Assembly: GCF_014649755.1 (NCBI RefSeq)
Contig: NZ_BMTQ01000001.1
Location: 434,001 to 498,000, forward strand
Length of the DNA stretch: 64,000 bases
From: Streptomyces litmocidini
GTDB taxonomy: Bacteria > Actinomycetota > Actinomycetes > Streptomycetales > Streptomycetaceae
Reading direction: 5' to 3'
Below are positions 1 to 7,647 of this stretch, one piece after another; within the stretch, counting starts at the first letter, position 1, and each line of letters opens with the position of its first letter. A program made the position numbers and the translations under genes. The notes under the pieces are model-generated. The model had not been told where the DNA came from and did no database searches. It worked only from the letters and a program-made list of their open reading frames with translations.

Positions 1-75
1 CAGGAAGATCAGCAGCGTGGCGCCGAAGAAGACCGGGATCATCTGCAGCAGCCGCCGGATCACGTATCGACCCAC
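1..75 (-). CDS. Peptide ABC transporter permease (DppB/OppB type), N-terminal fragment cut by window edge
   Basis: Only the first 25 codons are in the window. The reading begins at a GTG (complement of 73-75) with V-G-R-Y-V-I-R-R-L-L-Q-M-I-P, followed by the start of a hydrophobic segment. The same opening (GRYVIRRL) is found in the complete permease encoded at 10775-11698, so this is a paralogous DppB/OppB inner-membrane subunit. GGAGG lies just upstream on the coding strand. It follows the binding-lipoprotein gene ending at 168 with a gap of about 90 bp and is presumably in the same operon. The rest of the transporter lies beyond the left edge. Confidence 0.8.
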   Translation of the reverse strand, partial: MGRYVIRRLLQMIPVFFGATLLIFL

Positions 76-167
76 GGAGGCCTCCAGGAAGGGTGGGTTG
101 CGGGACGGCGTACGGCCCGGTGCGGAGGTCCGCGGCCCGGGCCGTACGCCGCCGAACTGCTACGGCG

Positions 168-1796
168 TCACTTGACCTTGATCTGGTCGTAGACGGGGAC
201 GCTGAAGGGGTTCAGGGAGACGTTCTCGACCCGGTCCGAGTAGCCGGCGCTGCCGTTCTGGTACCAGAGCGGGATGGCGCCCATGTCGCCCTTGAGGACC
301 TCTTCGGCCTGCTGGAAGATCCCGACGGCCTTCGGGGCGTCGGTCTCGGCGTTGGCCTGGTCGACCAGCTTGTCGAACTTCGGGTTCGAGTACTTGCCGT
401 CGTTGGAGGAGGCGTTCGTGTAGTACAGCGGCTGGAGGAAGTTCTGGATGAGCGGGTAGTCCATCTGCCAGCCGGCCCGGAACGGGCCCTTCATCTTCTG
501 CGTGCTGACCTGGCTGCGGAAGTCGGCGAAGGTGCCGATCGGGTTGCCGACGCAGGCCTTGTTGTTGCCGAGCGCGTTGTTGATGGAGTTGCAGACGGCG
601 TCCACCCACTCCTTGTGGGAGCCGGTGTCGGCGTTGTACGAGATCGTCATCGTGCCGCCGGGGATGCCGCCGCCCTCGGCGACCAGCTTCTTGGCCTCGG
701 TGGGGTTGTACTTGCAGGCGTCGCCGCAGATGTCCTTGAAGCCGCCGGCCTCGCCGAGGACCGGGGACGTCCAGTCCTGGGCGGGGGTGCGGGTCTTCTG
801 GAAGATCGTCTGGGTGATCTGGTCCCGGTTGATCGCCATGGACAGCCCCGTGCGGAGCTTCTCCTGCCCGGGCTTGTTCCAGGCGGGGTCGTAGAACGGG
901 AAGGAGAGCGTCTGGATGATGCCGGCGGGGGTGTTGATGTAGCGGTCCCCGAGGTCGGCGGAGACGTTCTTGAGCTGCGAGGCGGGGATGTCGTCGACGA
1001 GGTCGAGGTTGCCGGCCGTGAGGTCGGTGTAGGCGGTGTTGTTGTCGGTGTAGACCTTGAGGGTGATGCCGCCGTTCTGGGCCTTGTCGGGGCCGGGGTA
1101 GGCGTCCCACTTCTTCAGGGCCATCTGGGAGCCCTTGGAGTAGGAGTCGATGGTGTACGGGCCGTTGCCGACCGGCTTGCTGAGCCAGCCGGCGTGGTCG
1201 CTGTAGAAGGACTGGGGCAGGGGGGAGAAGGCCGCGTACCCGAGGGTGTCGGGGAAGGTCGAGAACTTCTGGGTCAGCTTGACCGTGAAGGTCTGGTCGC
1301 CGGTCACCTTCAGCCCGGACATGGTCTCGGCGGTGGGCTGGCCCTTGTCGGGGTGGACCTTGTCGTAGCCCTCGATGTAGCCGAAGAAGTAGGAGTTCTT
1401 CTGGTTGTTCTTCAGGCTCGCGCCGTAGTTCCAGGCGTCGACGAAGGACTTCGCGGTGACCTTCTCGCCGTTGGAGAAGGTCCACCCGTTCTTGACCGTG
1501 ATGGTGAAGTTCATCGAGTCGGTGGTCTCGATCTTCTCGGCGAGCATGTCCTTGGCCTCGCCGGTCTTCGGGTCGTACTGCTTGAGCCCGCGGAAGATCA
1601 TGGACAGGACCTTGCCGCCCTGGACCTCGTTGGTGTTGGCGGGCTCCAGCGGGTTCTGCGGGTCGCCCCACGAGGAACTCACGATGCCGTCGGCCCCTCC
1701 GCCACCGCCGCCGCTGTCGCCGCCGCCACAGGCCGTCGCCGCGAGGGCGACGGCGGTGGCCAGTGCGGCCCACTTGGCGTGCGTGGCTCCGCGCAT
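168..1796 (-). CDS. Peptide/oligopeptide ABC transporter substrate-binding lipoprotein (SBP_bac_5)
   Basis: A 542-residue protein with a lipoprotein signal: a positively charged start, a hydrophobic stretch, then the lipobox L-A-A-T-A-C at about residue 23, followed by a Gly/Ser-rich linker. The rest is a family-5 solute-binding fold with the usual features (NANTNEVQGG near the N-terminus, GNGPY, AINRDQI). It should sit on the outer face of the membrane and hand peptides to the permease encoded just downstream (1-75). The start ATG at 1796 has a GGGAGG-type ribosome site. It is a clear paralogue of the lipoprotein at 11882-13528, which opens almost identically, so the window contains two related peptide importers. 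Streptomyces uses such systems (for example BldK) in development. Which system this is cannot be told from sequence alone, because the bldK gene order (permease first) differs. Confidence 0.93.
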   Translation of the reverse strand: MRGATHAKWAALATAVALAATACGGGDSGGGGGGADGIVSSSWGDPQNPLEPANTNEVQGGKVLSMIFRGLKQYDPKTGEAKDMLAEKIETTDSMNFTITVKNGWTFSNGEKVTAKSFVDAWNYGASLKNNQKNSYFFGYIEGYDKVHPDKGQPTAETMSGLKVTGDQTFTVKLTQKFSTFPDTLGYAAFSPLPQSFYSDHAGWLSKPVGNGPYTIDSYSKGSQMALKKWDAYPGPDKAQNGGITLKVYTDNNTAYTDLTAGNLDLVDDIPASQLKNVSADLGDRYINTPAGIIQTLSFPFYDPAWNKPGQEKLRTGLSMAINRDQITQTIFQKTRTPAQDWTSPVLGEAGGFKDICGDACKYNPTEAKKLVAEGGGIPGGTMTISYNADTGSHKEWVDAVCNSINNALGNNKACVGNPIGTFADFRSQVSTQKMKGPFRAGWQMDYPLIQNFLQPLYYTNASSNDGKYSNPKFDKLVDQANAETDAPKAVGIFQQAEEVLKGDMGAIPLWYQNGSAGYSDRVENVSLNPFSVPVYDQIKVK

Positions 1797-1892
1797 GGAG
1801 TGCCTCCCGTAACTTTTGCCGAGACTTAGGCCCCCATATCACCGCAACCCGGACAGGGCCGCATCTCGGCGACAGCTGTCCGGGGGGCGGGC

Positions 1893-2035
1893 GTCACGGC
1901 GGTCCGTCACGGCGACCGGCCAGGGCGGTGCGTCACGGCGACCGGTCACGGCGACCGGTCATGGCGGTCCGTCACGGCGTTCCGCCACGGCGACCGGTCG
2001 GGGCGACCGGTCGGGGCGGTCCGTCACGGCTGCAC
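1893..2035. repeat. 13-bp minisatellite, 11 tandem units
   Basis: Eleven contiguous 13-bp units built on GTCACGGCGACCG. Units 2, 4 and 5 match this form exactly. The others carry one to four substitutions, mostly GGTCC in place of GACCG at the end. The array lies about 100-240 bp upstream of the start of the binding-lipoprotein gene (1796), in its probable promoter-distal region. The unit is not a multiple of 3 and no frame through it looks like a protein. Confidence 0.85.
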
Positions 2036-2247
2036 GGCACCGAACGGCGGGCACTCCCGCTCCCGGAAGCGCGGGATCGCGCCGCAGACCGTCACCTCCC
2101 GCCAGGGGCGGTCGGCCGCAGTGGGTCCCGGCGGTCGGCCGCAGCCGAGCCCCGGCCGTTCCGCGACGGCCCGCGTCCGGGCCGCGGGCCGCCCGTGCGC
2201 TCCGCCCGGGGCCCCGGAGCCGCACCCCTCCTCGTCGAACACGAGAA

Positions 2248-2291
2248 CCCTCCCCGTTCGCGGAGTCGAAGCTCTCCGCGAACGGGGAGGG
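2248..2291 (-). terminator. Strong hairpin terminator of the cell-wall hydrolase cluster
   Basis: Perfect inverted repeat with 18-bp arms (2248-2265 and 2274-2291) and an 8-nt loop, 22 bp past the stop codon at 2314. It is the first strong terminator downstream of the seven secreted-protein genes read leftwards from 7262. Confidence 0.85.
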
Positions 2292-2313
2292 CGTCGCGTG
2301 GACGTGACGGATG

Positions 2314-3237
2314 TCAGTTGAGGAAGGTCACGTCCCAGTGGCTGCTCTCGCGGGCGTAGACGTTGCCCGAGGGCGCGGTGTAGAGGGCGGCGCCGTCGCC
2401 CCGGGTGCCGGAGTAGGTGAAGGTGCCGGTGATGTAGTTGCTCAGGCAGGTGGTCGGGCTGAAGTCCAGCTTGTAGCCGTTCCAGTGGGAGTACGTGCCG
2501 CTCGCGTGGCCCGTCTCCGTACCGCCCGTGATGTTCAGGGCGCAGTTGCTCGCGCGCTTCAGCGTCACGGCGCCGTCGGCGGACGCCTGGCGCAGGCCCT
2601 CGAAGGAGGTGCAGGCGCTGTTGTAGCGGTCCGAGCAGTTGCCGGAGGAGGACCAGGTGATGCCGGCCGACGTGAAGAGGGAGGCCGCCTGGGCCTGGGT
2701 CAGCAGGCCCCCGCCGCCGCCGGTGCCGCCGGAGGAGCCGGTGACCAGGGCGCGCCAGGTGTCGGGGCCGACGATGCCGTCCGCGTCGAGGCCGTGGGAG
2801 GACTGGAAGGAGCGGACCTTGGCGTCGGTGCCGTCGCCGAAGGCCCCGTCGACGGCGAGCCCGGCGCCGTACCGGTTGAGCTGCGTCTGGGCGGCCTTGA
2901 CCGCGGAGCCGTTGTCGCCCTTGCGGACGGTGACGATCAGCTTGGACCAGGTGTCGGCGCCGACGACGCCGTCCGAGGACAGGCCGCTCGCGCTCTGGAA
3001 GGAACGGACCTTGGACTCGGTGCCGTCGCCGAAGACGCCGTCGGCGGAGGTGGCGTAGCCGCGGGCCGAGAGGAGGTGCTGGACGGTGGTCACCTGGGCG
3101 CCGGTGTTGCCGTTCTTGACCAGGGGCCAGTCGGCGGCGAGGGCGGGGGCGGCGCCCATCAGGCCGGCCACCAGGGTGGCGACCAGGGCGGCGAGCAGCG
3201 CGCCCGCGAGACCGGGCAGCCTTCTCGTACGGGTCAT
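2314..3237 (-). CDS. Secreted peptidoglycan-binding LAS-type metallopeptidase
   Basis: A 307-residue protein starting at ATG 3237 behind GAGG. It has a signal peptide ending near A-L-A-A-D (about residue 35), two PG_binding_1 repeats (about residues 38-97 and 103-163, each with the FGDGT...VRSFQ...DG(V/I)VG..TW pattern), a Gly-rich linker, and a C-terminal domain of about 130 residues. That domain carries S-H-x(6)-D (S-H-W-N-G-Y-K-L-D) and a late E-S-S-H-W-D-V, the spacing of zinc ligands and catalytic Glu in LAS peptidases (M15/VanX-like). It should cut peptide cross-links or stem peptides in the cell wall. The exact bond cannot be inferred. It is the last gene of the cluster, 23 bp after the M74-like gene, and precedes a strong terminator. 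Confidence 0.82.
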   Translation of the reverse strand: MTRTRRLPGLAGALLAALVATLVAGLMGAAPALAADWPLVKNGNTGAQVTTVQHLLSARGYATSADGVFGDGTESKVRSFQSASGLSSDGVVGADTWSKLIVTVRKGDNGSAVKAAQTQLNRYGAGLAVDGAFGDGTDAKVRSFQSSHGLDADGIVGPDTWRALVTGSSGGTGGGGGLLTQAQAASLFTSAGITWSSSGNCSDRYNSACTSFEGLRQASADGAVTLKRASNCALNITGGTETGHASGTYSHWNGYKLDFSPTTCLSNYITGTFTYSGTRGDGAALYTAPSGNVYARESSHWDVTFLN

Positions 3238-3260
3238 GGGGAACTCCTCGGACTGGCGGG

Positions 3261-4265
3261 TCAGCACTGGTAGTCGGCGTTCGGGTGAACGGCCTCGCAG
3301 TAGCGGATGTGGAGGTGGTTGTCGTGGTTGGGGTACTGCACGGTCAGCCCCTCGGCGATCAGCTGCGGGTCGTTGAAGAAGACGAGCTTCACGTGCCCGG
3401 GGGCCGCCGCGCGCAGGGCCTTGACCAGCTCGCGGGTGGCGGCGCGGTCGTAGCTCGCCGAGTCCCAGGTGATCCGGGAGCCGGTGCACTGCGCCGAGTC
3501 GGTGCGCACGGGCCAGAAGTCGGCGTCCATGCCGACCTGGTGGGTGGCGTGGCCGTAGATGGTGCCGCCGTGCTCGAAGGCGATGTCGCCGACGGGGACC
3601 TTGCCGCGGCCGAGGGCGGCGAAGGCGCGGGCGCCGGCCTCCAGCTGGCCGATGGCGGCGCCGGTGCCCCAGTCGGCGGAGGAGTTGCCGTCCGGGTTCT
3701 GGTTGCACATCGTGCCGGCGTTGTAGTCGGCGTACTCGTAGTGCCAGAGCAGGTTGGTCCAGGTCGCCGGGCCGACGACGCCGTCCGCGCCGAGACCGGC
3801 GTGGCTCTGGAAGGTGCGGACGGCCGAGGCGGTGCCGGGGCCGAAGGCGCCGTCGACGGTGAGGCCCGCGCCGCGCTTGGCGTTGAGCAGGTACTGGACG
3901 GCCTTCACGGCCTCGCCCTGGCTGCCCTCCCGGACGGTGACGGTCAGCGCGCCCCAGGTGTTCGGGCCGACGATGCCGTCCGAGCCGAGGCCGTGGGAGG
4001 ACTGGAAGGAGCGGACGGCGGTGTCGGTGCCGGAGCCGAAGACGCCGTCGGCGGTGAGCTGCGCGCCCTGCCCGTTGAGCAGGTACTGGAGGGCGACGAC
4101 GTCCGAGCCCCGGTTGCCCTTGCTCTGGGTGGGGACGAACGCGCCGGAGAAGGCGTGCGCGGGCGTGCCCAGGCCGATGAGCACGAGCAGCGCGGCGAGC
4201 GCGGCGGCGGCCGCGAGGGGGACGGCCCCGAGCGCGGGGCGGAACGACCGGGTGGTCGACGACAT
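3261..4265 (-). CDS. Secreted M74 (MepA-like) murein endopeptidase with two PG-binding domains
   Basis: A 334-residue protein: signal peptide (hydrophobic run ending P-A-H-A about residue 39), two PG_binding_1 repeats (about 48-110 and 112-172), then a penicillin-insensitive murein endopeptidase domain. The domain shows [14 protein letters not shown], matching the HxSHxxGxDxD zinc motif of MepA, and N-H-D-N-H-L-H-I-R near the C-terminus for the last His ligands. MepA enzymes cut D-Ala-meso-DAP cross-links. Cys residues in the catalytic domain suggest disulfides, fitting an exported Gram-positive enzyme. It is spaced 23 bp from the next gene and 124 bp from the amidase upstream, that gap holding a palindrome array. 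Confidence 0.88.
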   Translation of the reverse strand: MSSTTRSFRPALGAVPLAAAAALAALLVLIGLGTPAHAFSGAFVPTQSKGNRGSDVVALQYLLNGQGAQLTADGVFGSGTDTAVRSFQSSHGLGSDGIVGPNTWGALTVTVREGSQGEAVKAVQYLLNAKRGAGLTVDGAFGPGTASAVRTFQSHAGLGADGVVGPATWTNLLWHYEYADYNAGTMCNQNPDGNSSADWGTGAAIGQLEAGARAFAALGRGKVPVGDIAFEHGGTIYGHATHQVGMDADFWPVRTDSAQCTGSRITWDSASYDRAATRELVKALRAAAPGHVKLVFFNDPQLIAEGLTVQYPNHDNHLHIRYCEAVHPNADYQC

Positions 4266-4308
4266 GACGGTGGGTTTCTCCTTGTGGGGTGGGGCCGGGC
4301 CGGATCCC

Positions 4309-4369
4309 CCGTCCGGGATCCCGGACGGTGGATCCGGGATCCCGGAGCGCGGAGGATCCGGGATCCCGG
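4309..4369. repeat. Array of three CCGGGATCCCGG palindromes between amidase and endopeptidase genes
   Basis: The perfect 12-bp palindrome CCGGGATCCCGG occurs at 4313-4324, 4334-4345 and 4358-4369, with spacings of 21 and 24 bp (about two helical turns). The first is embedded in a 20-bp perfect palindrome (4309-4328). The array fills the only sizeable gap inside the cell-wall cluster. It could be an operator array, RNA-processing hairpins, or a REP-like repeat. A related GGATCCCGG-containing tandem repeat lies at 40946-41006. Confidence 0.8.
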
Positions 4370-4389
4370 ATCCGGGTCAGGGCTCGGTG

Positions 4390-5463
4390 TCAGGCCAGGA
4401 GACGGCTGAACGTGCGCGCGTCGGCCAGGCCGTCGGCAGACAGTCCGGCCGTGTTCTGGAAGGTGGCGACCGAGGCCAGCGTGCCGGGGCCGAAGACGCC
4501 GTCGACGCCCGTCGGGACGCCCTTGGCGGTGAGCAGGAGCTGGACGGCCTTGACGGCCTCGCCGGTGTCGCCCTGCCGTACGGGCACGGAGAGCTGGTGC
4601 CACGTCTGGTTGCCGGCGTAGCCGTCGGACGTCGCGGTTACGAGGGTCTGGAAGTCCCGTACGGCCTGCTCGGTCGCCGGACCGAAGCTTCCGTCCACGG
4701 TGATCGTGGCGCCGCGCCGGACGAGCAGGTGCTGGAGCGCGCGGACGCGGTCGCCGCCGTCGCCGCTGTGCAGCAGCGGCCACACCGGCGCCGTCGGGTC
4801 CCCGCCGATGCGGGCGGCGACGTCCCGCCGCAGCTGCGGGAGCATCGCGTACAGGCGGTCGCCGGGGCACTCGGTGGCGTTGAAGTCCCGGTGCCCGTAG
4901 ATCTGGTAGGCGCGCAGCCCGTACTGGCGGCAGATGTACGCGCACAGCTCGACCAGCTTCGCGTACTGCTCGCCGCGCGGGTCGACCGTGAGGTAGGTGC
5001 CCTCGTTCTCGATGCCGATGGCGACGGTGTTCTGCCCGGTGCAGTGCGCCGACTCCACGGTCTGGGTGCCGCCCTGGAGCGCGGCCAGGCTGCTGTGCCG
5101 GCCCTCCAGGACGTACGCGCCGCGGGAGACGGTGAAGTGCTGGCCCGTGTCGATCCAGTGGCGGTCGTCCATCGCCCAGTTCTGCATCGACCGGGCGAGC
5201 TGGAAGGCCTGGGACTGCGAGTAGTCGGTCGTGTTGGGCGTGTCCGTGTGGTGGACGATGATCTTCACCGGCGGGGTCGGCAGGACCCGCACGGGACTGC
5301 TCGACGGACGGGCGCCCCACGCGGTGGTGTCCGCGATGGAGGGCCCGGTCGCGGCCTGCGCCTGGGCGGTCGCCCACAGGGGCAGCACGGTCGCGGCGCC
5401 GAGCGCGAGCCCGCCGGTGAGCAGGGAGCGGCGGCTGGGGGTCGGTTCGGTGACCGGGGTCAT
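4390..5463 (-). CDS. Tat-exported N-acetylmuramoyl-L-alanine amidase (PGRP/Amidase_2) with two PG-binding domains
   Basis: A 357-residue protein. The chosen ATG (5463) gives a twin-arginine signal (S-R-R-S-L-L-T-G-G, then a hydrophobic stretch ending A-Q-A-Q-A). Residues about 50-215 form a PGRP/Amidase_2 domain: the zinc ligand motif I-I-V-H-H-T-D, the pair A-I-G-I-E-N-E-G, and Y-G-H-R-D-F-N-A-T-E-C-P-G-D containing the second His and the Cys ligand. Two PG_binding_1 repeats follow (about 218-285 and 290-355). The enzyme should release stem peptides from glycan (MurNAc-L-Ala bond). It is 35 bp downstream of the last DUF2690 gene and is the only member of the cluster with a Tat rather than a Sec-like signal. 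The frame stays open upstream to 5553, but that extension is not needed. Confidence 0.92.
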   Translation of the reverse strand: MTPVTEPTPSRRSLLTGGLALGAATVLPLWATAQAQAATGPSIADTTAWGARPSSSPVRVLPTPPVKIIVHHTDTPNTTDYSQSQAFQLARSMQNWAMDDRHWIDTGQHFTVSRGAYVLEGRHSSLAALQGGTQTVESAHCTGQNTVAIGIENEGTYLTVDPRGEQYAKLVELCAYICRQYGLRAYQIYGHRDFNATECPGDRLYAMLPQLRRDVAARIGGDPTAPVWPLLHSGDGGDRVRALQHLLVRRGATITVDGSFGPATEQAVRDFQTLVTATSDGYAGNQTWHQLSVPVRQGDTGEAVKAVQLLLTAKGVPTGVDGVFGPGTLASVATFQNTAGLSADGLADARTFSRLLA

Positions 5464-5498
5464 GATGGGAACGGTCCTCAACTCGGCGGCCCGGTACC

Positions 5499-5921
5499 TC
5501 AGTACCAGCCGGTGCAGTGGGTTTCGATGGTCGCGTAGGCGCGCGTCTCGCACGCCCGGGCGGAGACGTCCTTGTCGTTCACCATGGCGGTGTAGACGGT
5601 TCCGTGGCCGCCGTAGTGGACGCTCCGGGAGTCGCCCCGGCTGTTGGAGACCCGGATGTCGGTGTCGAAGGACGCCCCGGAGGTCTTGCGCGCCCAGGCC
5701 GCCCGGCAGGTGGGGCTGTAGCGCAGCTCCACCCCCCAGTCGCCGGTCCGCACGGTGCGGGCGTCGTTCTGGCAGACGGTCGTGGACGGGTCCAGGCCCG
5801 TGCAGGACGGCCCGTGGCAGGAGGTCGCGGCGGACGCCGGGGAGGACGCGAGCAGCAGGCCGGACGCGGCGAGCGCGAGGGCGGAACCGGCGGTCGCGAG
5901 CTTGCGGGCGAAGGAGTTCAC
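5499..5921 (-). CDS. Small secreted DUF2690 protein, copy 4 of 4
   Basis: 140 residues from a GTG at 5921 (V-N-S-F-A-R-K-L). The start was chosen by alignment with the three sister genes. A signal peptide ends at S-P-A-S-A-A, followed by the DUF2690 signature: C-H-G-P-S-C-T-G-L-D-P, C-Q-N-D-A-R-T-V, and E-L-R-Y-S-P-T-C-R-A-A-W-A-R. Six Cys in the mature part could make three disulfides. The protein ends in C-T-G-W-Y. The function of the family is not known. It lies 19 bp downstream of copy 3 and 35 bp upstream of the amidase gene. Confidence 0.88.
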   Translation of the reverse strand: MNSFARKLATAGSALALAASGLLLASSPASAATSCHGPSCTGLDPSTTVCQNDARTVRTGDWGVELRYSPTCRAAWARKTSGASFDTDIRVSNSRGDSRSVHYGGHGTVYTAMVNDKDVSARACETRAYATIETHCTGWY

Positions 5922-5940
5922 GAGAACGCTCCCGCGCTTC

Positions 5941-6372
5941 CTAGTACGACGTCGTGCAGTTGAAGTAGCCGGAGCCGTCGTCCCGGTACTCACAGGCGTG
6001 GGACTTGATGTCCTTGTCGTTCACCATGGCGGTCCACACGGTGGCGCCGTTGCCGTAGTAGTGCGTCGAGTAGGCCCCGTTGCCGTCCTCGCGGCTCACG
6101 GTGACGTACTGGCCGTACGGGCCGCCGTCGGCGAGGCGCGCCCAGGCGGCCCGGCAGGTGGGGCTGTAACGCAGCTCCAGATTGCTCCAGCCCGAGATGC
6201 CGACGGTACGCGCGTCGTTCTGGCAGATGGTCGAGGCCGGGTCGAGGCCCTGGCAGCTCGACGCGTAGCAGGAGGTCGCGGCCGAGGCCGGGGACGACGC
6301 GAGCAACAGGCTGGACGCGGCGAGCGCGAGGGCCGAACCGGCGGTCGCGAGCTTGCGGGCGAACGGCTTCAT
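5941..6372 (-). CDS. Small secreted DUF2690 protein, copy 3 of 4
   Basis: 143 residues from ATG 6372 (M-K-P-F-A-R-K-L) with an AGGAG-type ribosome site. The signal peptide is nearly identical to those of its neighbours and ends A-S-A-A. The mature part has C-Y-A-S-S-C-Q-G-L-D-P, C-Q-N-D-A-R-T-V and L-E-L-R-Y-S-P-T-C-R-A-A-W-A-R, six Cys in all, and a C-terminal N-C-T-T-S-Y. The middle (about residues 85-110) is the variable part between paralogues. It is spaced 19-23 bp from its neighbours in a tandem array. Confidence 0.88.
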   Translation of the reverse strand: MKPFARKLATAGSALALAASSLLLASSPASAATSCYASSCQGLDPASTICQNDARTVGISGWSNLELRYSPTCRAAWARLADGGPYGQYVTVSREDGNGAYSTHYYGNGATVWTAMVNDKDIKSHACEYRDDGSGYFNCTTSY

Positions 6373-6395
6373 GATGAAGGGCTCCTTGTCTCGGT

Positions 6396-6806
6396 CTAGT
6401 ACCACGACGTGCAGGTCTCCCCGCCTTCGACGACGTGACCGCAGACCCGGTCGACGATGTCCTTGTCGTCGACCATCGCGGTCCAGACGGTGCCGCTGCC
6501 GCCGTAGTAGGCGGCCCGCTCCAGGCCCGTGCTGCTCTCCACCCAGATGGTCATCGCCATGCCGCCGCTCTGCCGCGCCCAGGCGGACCGGCAGGTGGGG
6601 CTGTAGCGCAGCTCGGTGCCCCGGCTCGACGTGGCGACCGTGCGGGCGTCGTTCTGGCAGACGGACGTGGACGGGTCCAGGCCCGTGCAGGACGGCCCGT
6701 AGCAGGAGGTCGCGGCGGAGGCCGGCGACGGGGTGAGGAGCAGACCGGACGCGGCGAGGGCGAGGGCCGAACCGGCGGTCGCGAGCTTGCGGGTGAGGGT
6801 GTTCAC
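6396..6806 (-). CDS. Small secreted DUF2690 protein, copy 2 of 4
   Basis: 136 residues from GTG 6806. It has the same architecture as its sisters: a signal peptide ending S-P-A-S-A-A, then C-Y-G-P-S-C-T-G-L-D-P, C-Q-N-D-A-R-T-V, T-E-L-R-Y-S-P-T-C-R-S-A-W-A-R, the conserved V-W-T-A-M-V-D-D-K-D, and a tail ending C-T-S-W-Y. Six Cys are conserved. It is the shortest copy. It lies 30 bp downstream of copy 1 with an AGGGGAGA-like ribosome site. Confidence 0.88.
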   Translation of the reverse strand: MNTLTRKLATAGSALALAASGLLLTPSPASAATSCYGPSCTGLDPSTSVCQNDARTVATSSRGTELRYSPTCRSAWARQSGGMAMTIWVESSTGLERAAYYGGSGTVWTAMVDDKDIVDRVCGHVVEGGETCTSWY

Positions 6807-6836
6807 GAAGAGGTCTCCCCTTTCCGGTGCGGGGAC

Positions 6837-7262
6837 CTAGTACCAGCCCGTGCAGCCCCAGTCGGCCTCGGAGACACGACCGCAGGCCCGCGCGTAGAGG
6901 CCCGCGTCGTTGATCATCCGCGTCCAGACGGTGGCCCCGTTGCCGTAGTACGGCGTCTCGAACTTCATGGTCGAGTCCTTGCGCTCGACCGAGACCTTGA
7001 AGGAGAAGGCCGCGCCCATGCTGTACCGCGCCCAGGCGGCCCGGCAGGTGGGGCTGTAGCGCAGCTCCACGCCCGGGTAGTAGCTGTCCATGACGGTGCG
7101 CGCGTCGTTCTGGCAGATGGTCGTGGACGGGTCCAGGCCCTCGCAGGTGGAGGCGTAGCAGGACGTCGCGGCCGAGGCCGGCGACGAGGCGAGGAGGAGG
7201 CTCGATCCGGCCATCGCGAGGGCCGAGCCGACGGTGGCGAACTTTCTGGTGAGCGCGTTCAT
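6837..7262 (-). CDS. Small secreted DUF2690 protein, copy 1 of 4 (first gene of cluster)
   Basis: 141 residues from ATG 7262, the most divergent of the four. The signal peptide starts M-N-A-L-T-R-K-F. The mature part has C-Y-A-S-T-C-E-G-L-D-P, C-Q-N-D-A-R-T-V and V-E-L-R-Y-S-P-T-C-R-A-A-W-A-R, and ends W-G-C-T-G-W-Y. It is the promoter-proximal gene of the four-copy array and of the downstream hydrolase genes. About 300 bp of non-coding sequence precede it, so it probably marks the operon start. Role unknown: the conserved Cys framework argues for a stable extracellular protein, and co-location with three wall hydrolases suggests a wall-related job. Confidence 0.88.
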   Translation of the reverse strand: MNALTRKFATVGSALAMAGSSLLLASSPASAATSCYASTCEGLDPSTTICQNDARTVMDSYYPGVELRYSPTCRAAWARYSMGAAFSFKVSVERKDSTMKFETPYYGNGATVWTRMINDAGLYARACGRVSEADWGCTGWY

Positions 7263-7647
7263 GGTGACCCCTGGTCCTGAAGTGGTGTGCGGTGGGCGGC
7301 GGTTGGCTGCGCCGCGGCACACGCTGCCAGTCCCGCCGCCCGTCCTGGCCGTCCCGGCGGACCGGGTCCGTCCCGGGCGCCGGCCCGGTGGGACGGGGCG
7401 CCGTCGACGGTCGAGGCAGGGGCGTCGGCGGGCGGCGACGTCCCGCAGGGGTCACGGGACGGGCCGGGGGACGCGGGACGGGAACGGGACGCCCGCACGC
7501 CCGTCCCGTGGGACGTTCCCGCCCCCGGCGGCGTCGCGCGGGACGGAGGCGGGGGCGGGGAACGCCGAGAGGCCCCCGGCACACCCTTGCGGGTGGCCGG
7601 GGGCCTCTCGGTTCCGGACGGACCGGATCAGACGGCGTGCCGGTGCG
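7263..7647. other. 385-bp intergenic region upstream of DUF2690 cluster
   Basis: No gene is supported. The stretch contains the presumed promoter of the DUF2690/hydrolase cluster, but I see no convincing -35/-10 pair. It contains many dispersed GGGAC/GTCCC words and, at 7566-7610, the terminator of the peptide transporter operon. Confidence 0.6.
7566..7610 (-). terminator. Terminator of the oligopeptide ABC operon
   Basis: Perfect 15-bp arms (7566-7580 and 7596-7610), with an inner CACCC/GGGTG extension across a short loop, about 37 bp past the ATPase stop codon at 7648. Confidence 0.82.

Larger units (their letters stand above)
1797..2313. other. 517-bp intergenic region: repeat array and terminator
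   Basis: No convincing gene is seen between the binding-lipoprotein start (1796) and the peptidase end (2314). The stretch should contain the promoter of the lipoprotein gene. It holds an 11-copy 13-bp tandem array (1893-2035) and a perfect 18-bp-stem terminator (2248-2291). Open frames exist on both strands but are Arg/Gly/Pro-rich by-products of the GC bias. Confidence 0.7.
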
